Of a stretch of DNA of 64,000 nt, positions 52,887 through 62,981 are shown piece after piece (within the stretch, counting starts at the first letter, position 1; each line of letters opens with the position of its first letter). The notes beneath the pieces are model-generated. The model was given only the letters and a program-made list of their open reading frames with translations. It was not told where the DNA came from and did no database searches. The DNA lies in assembly GCF_001668675.1 (NCBI RefSeq), contig NZ_LZKQ01000025.1, forward strand, positions 1 through 64,000, in the 5' to 3' direction. This stretch comes from Mycobacterium asiaticum (lineage in GTDB: Bacteria; Actinomycetota; Actinomycetes; Mycobacteriales; Mycobacteriaceae). A program made the position numbers and the translations under genes.

Positions 52887-54003
52887 CCTGGCCCATCTTG
52901 TTCATCACATAGGCGAAGGTCACCCGCCGGTCGAGGTCCATGACCGCCATGGATCCACCCCAGCCACCCCAGTAGCAGATGCGACCCGCCGGAATATCGG
53001 GCACCGCTTCGGCTTTCGGCAACGCATACCCGATACCCCAGCGCGCCGGCATGCCCATCACCAAATCTATGCCGTTGGCCTGCTCGGTGAAGATCAGGTC
53101 GACCGTGCTCGGACTCAGGAACTGCCGCCCATTGGCCCTGCCGCCCAAGGAAATCGGAAAAAGGGCCCGTACCAGGGCACGGGCGTTGCCGTGGCCGTTG
53201 GCCGCCCCGATGTCTGCGCGCCGCCACCCCGTGCTCTGCGCCAGCAGCGCGGCCTCACCGGTGGGTGCCAGCATGCCGAAGGTCTTCCGCATCGGATGGT
53301 CCTCGGGCACCGCGTCCAATGGGATGTCCAGCGGTGGTGGCGGGATCAATTCGGCGATACGGCTGTCATCCTCGGGGCGGGCGCCGATCTGGATGTCGGC
53401 GCCCAGCGGGGTGGCGATCTCCTCGCGCACGAACTCTTTGAGCGTCATGCCGGTGATGCGGCGGACGATCTCACCGACCAGGTGGCCGATATTCACCGCG
53501 TGGTAGCCGGATGCGGTGCCGGGCTGCCACCAAGGTGCCTGCGCGGCGAGATGAGCGGTGGATTTCTCCCAGTCGTAAACATCTTCGATGGTGAACGGCA
53601 GCTCCCAGCCAGACACCCCCGAGGTGTGGCTCAGCACGTGGCGGACCTCGATGCCTTCCTTGCCGTTCGCGGCGAACTCCGGCCAATAACGGGCGACGGG
53701 CGCGTACGGGTCGAGGTCACCGCGGTCGATGAGCAGCAACGCCGCCAGCGCGGTGACGTTCTTGGTGCTGGAGAAGACGTTGACGATCGTGTCGGCGTTC
53801 CACTGCCTGGTCTTGGCGCGGTCGACGTAGCCGCCCCAGATGTCGACGACCGTCTCGCCGTCGATGTCGACCGCAATGGCGGCGCCGAGTTCTCCGCCGG
53901 TGGACAGCTCGTCGGCGAGGCCTGCGGCCAGGTCGGCGAAGCGCGGGTCGTAATGTCCGGCGATGACGGCGTCGACTGCGGTATCGCAGATTTGTCGGGT
54001 CAT
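52789..54003 (-). CDS. Beta-lactamase-fold serine hydrolase/esterase
   Basis: A 404-residue class C beta-lactamase-like esterase of the EstB/LipL kind. SxxK is SSTK (Ser78-Lys81) with a second-motif Tyr167 in SGYHAVN and GYALPKAEA / CYWGGWGGS near the C-terminus, where the KTG-like motif is degenerate. No signal peptide. Such mycobacterial enzymes hydrolyse short ester chains. Its 3' end overlaps the MFS gene by 98 bp. Confidence 0.87.
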   Translation of the reverse strand: MTRQICDTAVDAVIAGHYDPRFADLAAGLADELSTGGELGAAIAVDIDGETVVDIWGGYVDRAKTRQWNADTIVNVFSSTKNVTALAALLLIDRGDLDPYAPVARYWPEFAANGKEGIEVRHVLSHTSGVSGWELPFTIEDVYDWEKSTAHLAAQAPWWQPGTASGYHAVNIGHLVGEIVRRITGMTLKEFVREEIATPLGADIQIGARPEDDSRIAELIPPPPLDIPLDAVPEDHPMRKTFGMLAPTGEAALLAQSTGWRRADIGAANGHGNARALVRALFPISLGGRANGRQFLSPSTVDLIFTEQANGIDLVMGMPARWGIGYALPKAEAVPDIPAGRICYWGGWGGSMAVMDLDRRVTFAYVMNKMGQVTSAGSDRTQRYTRLIYQALDRICPSGAAPQS

Positions 54004-54159
54004 GGTTGATCTCCTCTGTGGTTGGTTCTGCGACTATGCGGTCGGCGCCGGCCGCGGCGCATTGGCCGGATCGCGTAAATCGCCACCGCGGTGAGCGGGT
54101 GATTTTTCTACGCATATCCGCCGATGTTGCGGATCACGACGCGGCGCAGGCTGGCTAGC

Positions 54160-57100
54160 ATGGGTGAATCTGATTCCCGCGTGGACACGGCGCCGCTGAA
54201 CTGGAGCGAGTTGGGCGTGAGCGAACTGCCGACCGGTACGGTGACCCTGCTGCTGGCAGACATCGAAGGATCCACTGCGTTGTGGCAGAACCATCCCGCC
54301 GAGATGACCGAAGCGGTGGCGCGCCTGGACACGACCCTGGCCGAGCTGGTGGACGCCCACCACGGGGTGCGCCCGGTCGAGCAGGGCGAGGGGGACAGCT
54401 TCGTCGTCGCGTTCGCCCGCGCCAGCGACGCCGCGTGTTGTGCGCTGGCGTTGCAGCGCGCACCGCTGGCTCCGCTGCGGATGCGAATCGGGGTGCACAC
54501 CGGCGAGATTCAGCTCCGCGATGGTGCCAATTACATGGGACCCACCATCAATCGGGCCGCCCGGGTGCGCGACCTGGCACACGGCGGCCAGACCGTGCTT
54601 ACCGCGGCCACCGAGCAGGTCGTGGTCGATCATCTGCCTGATGGGGCGTGGTTGACCGAGCTCGGCACGCACCAACTCCGTGGCCTGGCTCGGCCCGAGC
54701 GCATCGTCCAGCTGTGCCATCCCGACCTGCGCGTCGAATTCCCGCCGCTCCGATCATCGGATAGCGCTGCCGCTCAACCGCTTCCGATACCGCTGACCAG
54801 CTTTGTCGGGCGCAGCGCCGAAATCGCGGAGCTCACGCGGCTGGTCAACGAGCATCGGCTGGTGACCCTGACCGGCGCGGGCGGCGTCGGCAAGACCCGG
54901 TTGGCCGTCGAGTTGGCAACACATCTCACCAAGGGCGTCGGCGGCCCGATCCACTATGTCGATCTCGTCCCGATCAACGACCCCGCCCTGGTGGAGGGGG
55001 CGGTCGCCCAAGCCCTGGGCCTGCCCGATCAACCCGGCCGGTCTGTCGCTGACACCCTCGTGGCACGCATTGCCGACAACCCGACGTTGATCGTGCTGGA
55101 CAACTGCGAGCATGTGCGCGAAGCGGTTACGGCATTGGTGGATTCGCTGTTGGGTCGCTGCCCCGCGGTGCGGATACTGGCCACCAGTCGCGAACCACTG
55201 CGCACCGCGGCAGAGGTGAACTGGCAGGTTCCTTCGCTCGGGATGGCCGACGACGCCATCGCGTTGTTTACCGACCGCGCCCGCCACGTTCGGCCCGAGT
55301 TCGTCATCACCGAGACCAATGTCGACGCGGTCACCGAGATCTGTCGGCGGCTGGACGGGATGCCGCTCGCCATCGAGTTGGCCGCCGCCCGGATGCGGGC
55401 GTTGTCGGCGGCCGACATCCGGGACAGCTTGCAGGACCGTTTCCAGCTGCTCACCGGTGGCGCGCGCACGGCCGTCCGGCGGCAGCAGACCCTGCGGGCT
55501 TCGGTGGACTGGTCGCATTCGATGCTCACCGAGGCGGAGAGCGTGCTCTTTCGTCGATTGGCGGTATTCGCAGGTGGTTTCGACCTCGACGCCGCTGTAT
55601 CGGTGTGCGGGGGCGAGGGTGTGCAGCGCTATCAGGTGCTCGACCAGCTGACCCTGCTGGTGGACAAGTCACTGGTGCAGGCCGACAACGTCGCCGACCG
55701 AGCGCGCTATCGCATGCTGGAAACGATCCGCGAGTACGGCTTGGAAAGGCTCAATGAGTCCGGCGACGCCGCGGCGGTGTGTCGTCGGCACCGGGACCAC
55801 TACGCCGTGCTGGCTACCGCGCTGGATACCCCTACGCGCAACGACTTTCGGGACCGGGTCGCCCGCGTCGAGTCAGATCTCGACAACGTGCGGGCCGCAT
55901 TCGCCCACTGCTGTGACAACGCCGAGTGTGAACAGGCGTTGCAGCTGGCGTCCTTATTGCAACCGCTGTGGCAAGGTCGCGGCCGGTTGCGCGAGGGCCT
56001 CTCGTGGTTCAATTCGGTGCTCAACCGTGCCGACGTCGATCCGGCTGGCGTCGACCCGGCGATATATGCCCGCGCCATCGCGGACAAGGCCGTGCTGGAT
56101 TCCTTCACCGCGGCGACCGACAGTGTCGAGCAGGTGCACCGCGCCCTGGAAACCGCACGCGAGCTGGGGGACCCCACCCTGCTGGCACGCACTCTTACCG
56201 CATGCGGTTGCATCGCCAATCTCGAATTCGATTCGGCGGCAGGGTATTTCACCGAAGCGATCGACCTGGTCCGGGCGATTGGTGATGACTGGCGGCTCAG
56301 TCAGATCCTGGGTAGGCAGGCGTACCTCGCTGCCATGGCCGGCGACCCGGTCGCGTCCGAGGACCTCGGCCGCGAAGGCGCGGAAGTCGCCGGTGCGCTC
56401 GGTGACTGGCTGAACGAGCACTGGTGCCGCTGGAGTGTGGGCATGTCCCAGATGTTTCGGGCGGATCTGGACGGCGCCGTGGACACCTTCCGCAACGTGC
56501 ACGCCGACTGCAAAACCGACGGAAACATTCTGGGTGGCATGTTGTGCCTGATCAGCATGGGGTGCGCCCTGGCATACCGCGGGGATGTCGCCGCGGCCCG
56601 GGACGCGGGCCACGCGGCGGTGGCCGCCGGGGCCGAGATCGACGCGATGCTGGAACTCGCGGCCGCAACCGTGCTGGCCGTTGCGGCCGTGGCCGAGGGC
56701 GACGCCGAAGCCGCGAGCGCGATCGGCGCAAAGGTCTGGGACCATCCCGCTGTTCACCGAGGCACCGTGGCCGCCAGCGCCGTCGCCCTGTGCGCGCACG
56801 TCGAGGGCGACCTCGCCAAGGCGCAGCAATTGGCCGACGAGGCGGTCACCACGCTCGAAGGCTGGCACCGCCTGCTCGCGTTAACCGTCCGCGCGCACAT
56901 CGCCGCGGACCGCGGCGACAATGATCAGGCCCGCCGCGACGCCCTTCAGGCGCTGACGACGGCCATCGACAATCAGGCCCGGCTCGGCGTCCCGGCGGCT
57001 CTGGAGGTCCTGGCCCGGCTGGCGGCGGACGCCGGCAGCCACGCCGAGGCCGCCCGGCTGCTCGGGGCGGCGGACGCCCAACGTGCCCGCGTCGGCGAGC

Positions 57101-57471
57101 TGCGCTTTCCCATGTATCAGCCCGCATACGCCTCGGCGTGCGAGCAATGTCGGAAAGCATTGGGGGACATTGAATTTCAGGCGTCCTATGATACCGGCGC
57201 GGCGCTTTCCGTCGACGATGCCATCGGCTATGCGCTGCGGCGGCGCGGCGAACGCAAGCGGCCCGCCATCGGTTGGGCGTCGCTGACCCCCACCGAGCTC
57301 GAGGTGGCTCGCCTGGTCAGCGAGGGACTGGCGAACAAGGACATCGCCGAGCGGATGTTCATCTCACCGCGCACGGTCCAGGCGCATCTGACCCACATGT
57401 ACACAAAACTCGGCTTCACCTCCCGGCTGCAGCTGGCCCGCGAAACCGCGCGCCGCAGCGCCGACGCCTGA
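54160..57471 (+). CDS. Class III nucleotide cyclase - ATPase - LuxR regulator
   Basis: A 1103-residue protein of the Mtb Rv0386 / Rv1358 / Rv2488c family. Domain 1 (about 25-190) is a cyclase: metal Asp34 and Asp79, transition-state Asn131 and Arg135, but the ATP-selecting Lys-Asp pair is Gln75-Asn124. Domain 2 is an NB-ARC-like ATPase with GAGGVGKT, then helical TPR-like repeats, and a C-terminal LuxR helix-turn-helix (LTPTELEVARLVSEGL). The ATG at 54160 is preferred; an ATG at 54124 adds 12 residues. Confidence 0.88.
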   Translation: MGESDSRVDTAPLNWSELGVSELPTGTVTLLLADIEGSTALWQNHPAEMTEAVARLDTTLAELVDAHHGVRPVEQGEGDSFVVAFARASDAACCALALQRAPLAPLRMRIGVHTGEIQLRDGANYMGPTINRAARVRDLAHGGQTVLTAATEQVVVDHLPDGAWLTELGTHQLRGLARPERIVQLCHPDLRVEFPPLRSSDSAAAQPLPIPLTSFVGRSAEIAELTRLVNEHRLVTLTGAGGVGKTRLAVELATHLTKGVGGPIHYVDLVPINDPALVEGAVAQALGLPDQPGRSVADTLVARIADNPTLIVLDNCEHVREAVTALVDSLLGRCPAVRILATSREPLRTAAEVNWQVPSLGMADDAIALFTDRARHVRPEFVITETNVDAVTEICRRLDGMPLAIELAAARMRALSAADIRDSLQDRFQLLTGGARTAVRRQQTLRASVDWSHSMLTEAESVLFRRLAVFAGGFDLDAAVSVCGGEGVQRYQVLDQLTLLVDKSLVQADNVADRARYRMLETIREYGLERLNESGDAAAVCRRHRDHYAVLATALDTPTRNDFRDRVARVESDLDNVRAAFAHCCDNAECEQALQLASLLQPLWQGRGRLREGLSWFNSVLNRADVDPAGVDPAIYARAIADKAVLDSFTAATDSVEQVHRALETARELGDPTLLARTLTACGCIANLEFDSAAGYFTEAIDLVRAIGDDWRLSQILGRQAYLAAMAGDPVASEDLGREGAEVAGALGDWLNEHWCRWSVGMSQMFRADLDGAVDTFRNVHADCKTDGNILGGMLCLISMGCALAYRGDVAAARDAGHAAVAAGAEIDAMLELAAATVLAVAAVAEGDAEAASAIGAKVWDHPAVHRGTVAASAVALCAHVEGDLAKAQQLADEAVTTLEGWHRLLALTVRAHIAADRGDNDQARRDALQALTTAIDNQARLGVPAALEVLARLAADAGSHAEAARLLGAADAQRARVGELRFPMYQPAYASACEQCRKALGDIEFQASYDTGAALSVDDAIGYALRRRGERKRPAIGWASLTPTELEVARLVSEGLANKDIAERMFISPRTVQAHLTHMYTKLGFTSRLQLARETARRSADA

Positions 57472-57606
57472 CGACGCGCCGAGGTCACATAACGGACTCA
57501 TTCGAATTCCATGTGAATTTCGTCGGCTTCGCCAACAGCTGCTCAACTGGGCCTTAACATAAGGTTAACGAAAGGTGAACGCGTCCAGCGCGCGGTGAGG
57601 TGAACC

Positions 57607-58488
57607 ATGGATTTCGGTGCGTTGCCACCGGAGGTCAACTCCGGCCGGATGTATGCGGGTTCCCGCTCCCGGTCGATGCTGGAGGCCGCGCACGCATGGG
57701 ACCGATTGGCCGACGAACTCTACGGAACCGTGAATGCCTACCGGTCAACCGTCGCCGCCCTGGCGGCCGACGGATGGCAGGGTTGCGCCGCGGATGCGAT
57801 GGCCGACGCCACCGCGCCCTATTTGCGGTGGCTGACGCGTACCGCCGCCCAGGCCGAAGAGATCGCCAGTCAGGCCAGGGCCGCGGCCGGCGCGTTCGAT
57901 GACGCGCTGGCAGCCACCATCGCGCCGTCGGTCATCGACGCCAACCGCGCTCGCGTGGCGGCGTTGAGCGCCACCAACGCGACCGGCCAGTCCACACCGG
58001 CGATTGCGTCCCTGGAAGCCGACTACGGCGAGATGTGGGCACAGGACGCCGCAGCGATGTACCGCTATGCCGCCGCCTCGGCCGCGGCCGCCACCCTTCC
58101 GTCGCTGACGCCGCCCGCGCTGGGCTACAACATGCCGGCACTGATGGGTTCCGACGAAGGCGATGGCACCCCGGCCATGTTGGCGCCCGCGATGCCGGCG
58201 GTGCCCCAAGCGCTGCGCAGCCTGGCCGGACCGGTCCGGTCGGCCGCGGTGACCTCCGGGATCGCCAGGCTGCTGCGGCAGTGCAAGTTCGCCTCCCCGA
58301 TGAGCGCCTTCGCCTCGGCGATCAGTTCGTCGCGGAGCATGACTTCCTCGGGCACCTCGGCACGGCCGAAGATGCCTGCGCAGCCCGACATGAAGCTGGC
58401 CGTGGGTCGCGGTGTGGTGGTCGGGCGGTTGGTGGTGCCGCCCAGTTGGGGCGCGGTGGCGATGGGCGCAGTGCGCGCGATCGCCTGA
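57607..58488 (+). CDS. PPE-family protein, short
   Basis: A 293-residue PPE protein. MDFGALPPEVNSGRMYAG at the N-terminus and GWQG (a WxG turn) mark the 180-residue PPE domain; the C-terminus ends with a PPE-SVP-like VPPSWGAVAMG. The part between is Ser/Ala/Met-rich. It lacks a PE partner gene next to it. Probably secreted by an ESX system and surface-linked. Confidence 0.9.
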   Translation: MDFGALPPEVNSGRMYAGSRSRSMLEAAHAWDRLADELYGTVNAYRSTVAALAADGWQGCAADAMADATAPYLRWLTRTAAQAEEIASQARAAAGAFDDALAATIAPSVIDANRARVAALSATNATGQSTPAIASLEADYGEMWAQDAAAMYRYAAASAAAATLPSLTPPALGYNMPALMGSDEGDGTPAMLAPAMPAVPQALRSLAGPVRSAAVTSGIARLLRQCKFASPMSAFASAISSSRSMTSSGTSARPKMPAQPDMKLAVGRGVVVGRLVVPPSWGAVAMGAVRAIA

Positions 58489-58495
58489 TCGCCGA

Positions 58496-59218
58496 TCAGA
58501 CCGCCGAGCCGCCGCCGTCGACATGCAACGTCGAGCCGGTGATGAAGCTGGCCCGAGGTGAGCTGAGGAACAGCACCGCCTCGGCGATCTCCGCCGGGTG
58601 GGCGGTGCGGCCCAGGGGGAGCGCCTTGCCGAGTTCCTCGTTCACCTCGCCCCATTCGGCGGCGACACCGGGCGTGCGGGTGGGGCCGGGAGCCACACTG
58701 TTCACCCGCACGCCGCTGGCGCCGAACTCGGCGGCCCACGTGCGGGTCAAAGATTCCAGTGCGGCCTTGGAAGCGCTGTAGCCCGAGGCCCCTGCCACGC
58801 CCTTGGCGGCGACCATGGTGGTGACGTTGACGATGCTGCCCCGGCCCCGCTCCAGCATGCCCGGCACCAAACCCGCGACCAGGAAGTAAGCGCCCCGGAC
58901 GTTGGTGTCGAACATCGTCTCGAAGCTGGGCATGTCCTGATCGACGGTCAGCGCGGATGGGAAACTGGCGGCGTTGTTGACGATGATGTCGACGTCGCCG
59001 CACTGCTGTACCAGGGCTTGCACCGACTCGGCGTCGGCCATATCGGTCTTTACGAACCGAGCGTTCGGCCCGATGGCTTCGGCGGCCAGCTCACCTCGGA
59101 CCGGGTCCCGGCCCGAGATGATGACCGTGGCGCCCTCGCTGGCGAGCAGTCGGGCCGCCTCCAGCCCGATGCCCGCCGTACCGCCGGTAACGACCGCGGT
59201 GTGGTCGATCAGTTCCAT
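58496..59218 (-). CDS. Short-chain dehydrogenase/reductase, Rv0851c position
   Basis: A 240-residue SDR with TGGTAGIG (11-18), NNAA, the catalytic Ser in NVTTMVA and Tyr-Lys in GYSASK, and C-terminal GSTLHVDGGGSAV typical of FabG-like enzymes. Ser of the triad looks replaced by Thr in the NVTT segment. The ATG at 59218 follows GGAGGTGAATCGG; the frame extends 9 codons upstream. Convergent with the PPE gene, 7 bp between stops. Confidence 0.88.
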   Translation of the reverse strand: MELIDHTAVVTGGTAGIGLEAARLLASEGATVIISGRDPVRGELAAEAIGPNARFVKTDMADAESVQALVQQCGDVDIIVNNAASFPSALTVDQDMPSFETMFDTNVRGAYFLVAGLVPGMLERGRGSIVNVTTMVAAKGVAGASGYSASKAALESLTRTWAAEFGASGVRVNSVAPGPTRTPGVAAEWGEVNEELGKALPLGRTAHPAEIAEAVLFLSSPRASFITGSTLHVDGGGSAV

Positions 59219-59248
59219 CCGATTCACCTCCGGGGCGGCGCGCACCGA

Positions 59249-60019
59249 CTAGCGGGCGGTGCCGCTGGCCACGCTCGCGGCCATCCAGTCGCTGAACCGG
59301 GTGGGATAGATGGTCACTTCTTCCCCGGCGACGGGAACGATGGTGTCCTCGTCGAGCACCGCGCCGTAGTAGCGGGCGGCCGGGTCGGTCACCACCTGAC
59401 GCGGGTCGCCGGTGGCGGCGAACCGGTTGCGGATGAAGTCGTCCATGCCGGCCTTCTCCGGCCCGGCGATGTTGACGACGCCGTTGACCGGTTCGGCGGT
59501 CGCGGCGCGAGTCACGGCCGCGGCGACGTCCGAGGCGGCGATGGGTTGGAAGGCCCCGTGCGGCGCGCGCACGGTGTCACCGTCGGCCAGCGAATCGGCG
59601 ATGCCGTCGACGAATTCGAAGAACTGCGTCGCCCGGACGATCGTGTAGGGCGACCCCGATTCGGTGATCACCTGCTCTTGGGCGATCTTGCCCCGCATGT
59701 AGCCGCTGTCACCGGCCCGGGTCAGGCCGACGATCGAGAGCGCGATGTGGTTGCGCACGCCGGCGGCGCGCTCGGCCTCCAGCAGATTGCGGGTCGAGGT
59801 GGTGAAGAAATTCAGCACGTCTTCGTCGGACCACGACGGCGAGTTGGACACGTCGACGACGGCGTCGACACCGGCCATCGCTTCGGCGACACCCTCACCG
59901 GTAAGGCTGTTGACGCCCGAGCTGGGCGACGCCGCAATGGCCTCGTGCCCCTGTCCGGTCAGATTGGCGACCACCTGCGACCCGATCAGCCCGGTGCCGC
60001 CCACGACCAAAATCTTCAT
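59249..60019 (-). CDS. NmrA-like atypical SDR (NAD(P)-binding)
   Basis: A 256-residue NAD(P)-binding Rossmann protein with the atypical SDR motif VVGGTGLIGSQV and no catalytic Tyr-Lys pair, as in NmrA/HSCARG-type redox sensors or isoflavone reductase-like enzymes. YMRGKIAQEQVI and TIVRATQFFEF fit this class. The ATG at 60019 follows AAGGCG; a GTG two codons earlier has no room for a ribosome site. Same strand as the SDR, 30 bp before it. Confidence 0.86.
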   Translation of the reverse strand: MKILVVGGTGLIGSQVVANLTGQGHEAIAASPSSGVNSLTGEGVAEAMAGVDAVVDVSNSPSWSDEDVLNFFTTSTRNLLEAERAAGVRNHIALSIVGLTRAGDSGYMRGKIAQEQVITESGSPYTIVRATQFFEFVDGIADSLADGDTVRAPHGAFQPIAASDVAAAVTRAATAEPVNGVVNIAGPEKAGMDDFIRNRFAATGDPRQVVTDPAARYYGAVLDEDTIVPVAGEEVTIYPTRFSDWMAASVASGTAR

Positions 60020-60107
60020 TGCCACGCCTTTCCAAGTTTCTCCCGATGAACTGGCACGTTCAGCATCCCCCGGCCACGGGGTGGGGTGAACCCTTGAAAG
60101 TCCGTAG

Positions 60108-62894
60108 TCAGTCCGTAGGCCGCAGCTGCCGGCGTGACTTGATGCCCAGCTTGGCGAAGACCTTCCGCAGGTGCCATTCCACGGTGTGGGTGCTGATGAA
60201 CAGCTGTGCGGCGATCTCCGGGTTGGTCAGACCGTCGCCGGCGAGCTTCGCGATCTGCGCCTCCTGCGCGGTCAGTTCCATCGCCGGCGCCGCCGCGCGT
60301 TTGCTCACCTTCTGACCGGTCACCAGCAGTTCGCGGCGGCTGCGTTCGGCAAACCCGTCGGCACCCATCCGGGTGAACATCTCGTGGGCGGTGTGCAACT
60401 GGCTGCGGGCATCGACGCGGCGGTTGCAGCGGCGCAGCCATTCCCCGTAGAGCAGATGCGCGCGGGCGAGCTGGACGGCGATCCGGGTGTTGCCCAGCTT
60501 CTCGATCGCCTCCCGGTAGTGGGCTTCGGCTCGGCGGTCGTCGGCGAGCAGCGCTCGAGAGCGTGCCAAAATGCCTGTCGCCCAATCGGTTCGGCTGGCC
60601 AGGGCACGCTCTTCCAGGCGGCCCAAAGCCTGCAGGGCGATGTCTCGCTCACCGCTGCGGGCCGCCGATTCGATCAATTCGACCAGACACCATCCGAATA
60701 GGCCCAAGTCGTCGTCCTCGCACGCGCGCCGGGCGGCGGCGCACGCCTCCTCGTACCGGCCCAGGCCGTTGTAAAGCACGGCCGTGGCGAAACTCGTCAG
60801 GGCGATCACCCGGCCTTCGCCGCGGGCGACGCCGTCGTGCAGGGCCGACCCGATCAGGTGCAGGGCCTCCGATTCCGCGCCACGCAGCGCCGCCAGCAAC
60901 ACCGAGTGGTACTTCACCGGGGCGTAGCCGGTGGCGGTGGTGATGGCGTCGGCTTCCTCGATGAGGACTGCGGCGGCGCCGAACTCACCGGCCTGGACAT
61001 GCACCCCCGCGCGGTAGACCAGGGCGAGTGGCAGGACGGCGAGCGCACCGGCCTGACGGGCCATCCGCACCGCGTGAGTGGCCAGTTGGTGCCAGATCTC
61101 GTCGTCCCAGAGTTCGTGCGCCGCGGACTCCTGCACGATCGGGAACGCCTGCCAGAACCAGCGCATGATGTCGTTGCTGCCGCGCTCGGCTTCGGAACGG
61201 ATCAGCGCGAGTGCGTCGCGCAACGTCACCAGGCTCGCGGCGTGGCCCTCGGTGGCCCGGATCGCGATGCCGTCCAGCAACAGGTCCACCGCCCGTGCGG
61301 GATGGGGCCCGGGCGGTGCCGTACGCGCGGCGGCCGCCGTCATCCGGATGCCGCCGTACGGACACAGCCGTCCGCCGAATAAGGCGGCGCCCACCGCTTC
61401 CAGGTAGGTCTCGCGGGACTGGGCGTTGTCCAGCGCGGTGAGCTGCCGCGCGGCGTCCAGCAGCCCGACCGCCGAATCGGAGACGGTCGGCGCCTCGGGA
61501 TCGCCGCTGCGGCTGCGGGCAAACGCGATCTGGGCGCGCAGCCGGGTGAGCCGGGCCCGCTGCAGGTCATCCAGCGCAGACCCGGCGCCGGACTCCGCGA
61601 TGGTGAGCAGCTCGTCGGCGGAGTCGAAGGCCGCCGCGTCCCACTTGGCCTGGGCGGCGGCGAGCGCTCGGACCGACCGGCGCATCGGATCGGCGGTCAA
61701 CTGGGTGGCCCGTTCCAGGAATGCCGCCGCGGCGGCCACCCCACCTCGCGCCTGCGCACGCTCGGCGGACAGCTCGAGCTGCACCGCGACCGAGTCGTCG
61801 GGTCCCGTGGCGGCCAGCGCCAGATGCCAGGCGCGGCGATCCGGATCGGCGTCCCCGTCGGTGACCGCGGCCAGTGCCCGATGTGCGCGTCGACGCTCCA
61901 TCAGGCCCGCGGCCCGGTAGGCGGCCGAACGCACCAATGGGTGGCGGAACCGCACCCGAGTTCCGACATCGATCAGCCCTGCCGCCTGGGCACCCACCGC
62001 GGCGTCATCGGGTAGCCCGAGGTGTGCGGCGGCACGCATCAACAACGCCGCGTCGCCGACTGGCTCGGCCGCGGCCGTGACCAGCAGCTGCTGGGTGTGG
62101 CCGGACAGTTGCTCGATGCGGCGCAGGAAGGTGCGCTCGATCTGCCCGACCAGTGGTTGCGCATCGGGCGGCCCGAATCCGCCGGCCAGCTCCGCAGCGG
62201 TCAGCCCTTTCGGCAACTCCAGCAGGGCCAGTGGGTTGCCCCGGGTTTCGGCGACGATCCGGTCGCGCACCTCGTTGTCGAGCCGGCCCAGGACGGCCGA
62301 ATCCAGCAACGCGCGGGCCTCGCCTGCGTTCAGCCCCTGCAGGGTCAGCTCCGGTAACCCGGCCAGCTCCTCGGCCGGTCCGTCGCGTACCGCGAAGACG
62401 ATCGCGACGGGTTCGGCGATCAGGCGCCGGGCGACGAAAGCCAAGGTCTGGGCCGACACCCGATCGATCCACTGCGCATCGTCGACGAGGAAGAGCAGCG
62501 GCTGCCGTTCGGCGGCCGCCGCGATCAGACTGAGCACCGCCAACCCGACCAGGAACCGGTCGGGGGCGGGCCCGGCGCTGCGGCCGAACGCGATCTCCAG
62601 TGCGTCGCGCTGCGGCGTCGGCAGCTCACCGATCCAGTCCTGCAGCGGTATACACAGTTGGTGCAGCGCAGCGAAGGCCAGCTCCATCTCCGATTCGACG
62701 CCCGACACCCGCGCCGTCTGGAAGCCCGCGGCCCGCTCCGCGGTGAAATCCAGCAGAGCGGTTTTGCCTATGCCGGCTTCACCGCCCAGCACCAGCACCT
62801 GGCTTTGTCCCGACCGGGCTGCGGACATCAACCGTTCCAGCGTCGCGCATTCCGCGCGCCGACCCCGTAAACGAAGCGCCCGATCGGTGATCAC
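60108..62894 (-). CDS. Large LuxR-family ATPase regulator (LAL type)
   Basis: A 928-residue regulator of the MalT/LAL type. The N-terminus has Walker A GGEAGIGKT (37-45) and Walker B VDDAQWID; a long helical, TPR-like middle follows; the C-terminus is a LuxR helix-turn-helix (LTAQEAQIAKLAGDGLTNPEIAAQLF). GTG start. It lies between an NmrA-like gene and an SDR gene and could control either. Its ligand is unknown. Confidence 0.89.
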   Translation of the reverse strand: MITDRALRLRGRRAECATLERLMSAARSGQSQVLVLGGEAGIGKTALLDFTAERAAGFQTARVSGVESEMELAFAALHQLCIPLQDWIGELPTPQRDALEIAFGRSAGPAPDRFLVGLAVLSLIAAAAERQPLLFLVDDAQWIDRVSAQTLAFVARRLIAEPVAIVFAVRDGPAEELAGLPELTLQGLNAGEARALLDSAVLGRLDNEVRDRIVAETRGNPLALLELPKGLTAAELAGGFGPPDAQPLVGQIERTFLRRIEQLSGHTQQLLVTAAAEPVGDAALLMRAAAHLGLPDDAAVGAQAAGLIDVGTRVRFRHPLVRSAAYRAAGLMERRRAHRALAAVTDGDADPDRRAWHLALAATGPDDSVAVQLELSAERAQARGGVAAAAAFLERATQLTADPMRRSVRALAAAQAKWDAAAFDSADELLTIAESGAGSALDDLQRARLTRLRAQIAFARSRSGDPEAPTVSDSAVGLLDAARQLTALDNAQSRETYLEAVGAALFGGRLCPYGGIRMTAAAARTAPPGPHPARAVDLLLDGIAIRATEGHAASLVTLRDALALIRSEAERGSNDIMRWFWQAFPIVQESAAHELWDDEIWHQLATHAVRMARQAGALAVLPLALVYRAGVHVQAGEFGAAAVLIEEADAITTATGYAPVKYHSVLLAALRGAESEALHLIGSALHDGVARGEGRVIALTSFATAVLYNGLGRYEEACAAARRACEDDDLGLFGWCLVELIESAARSGERDIALQALGRLEERALASRTDWATGILARSRALLADDRRAEAHYREAIEKLGNTRIAVQLARAHLLYGEWLRRCNRRVDARSQLHTAHEMFTRMGADGFAERSRRELLVTGQKVSKRAAAPAMELTAQEAQIAKLAGDGLTNPEIAAQLFISTHTVEWHLRKVFAKLGIKSRRQLRPTD

Positions 62895-62981
62895 CCTGCC
62901 GGATGACCTTACCGATAGCGCGGAGCTTCGTGTTAAATCAACTGCTTGACTTAATGCGGTCGACGCCGATTAACTCGACGA

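Noticed and set aside
52795..54009. Plus-strand open frame of 404 codons
   Set aside because: It mirrors the serine hydrolase gene, whose SxxK motif and start are clear. The mirror shows no motif.
58260..58440. Minus-strand translation under the PPE 3' part looked protein-like (ELIAEAKALIGEANLHC)
   Set aside because: Plus-strand third positions are about 90 % G/C and the PPE frame continues to a PPE-SVP-like end, so the antisense resemblance is most likely chance.
58598..60049. Plus-strand open frame of 483 codons
   Set aside because: It is antisense to the SDR and NmrA-like genes, both with Rossmann motifs and ribosome sites.
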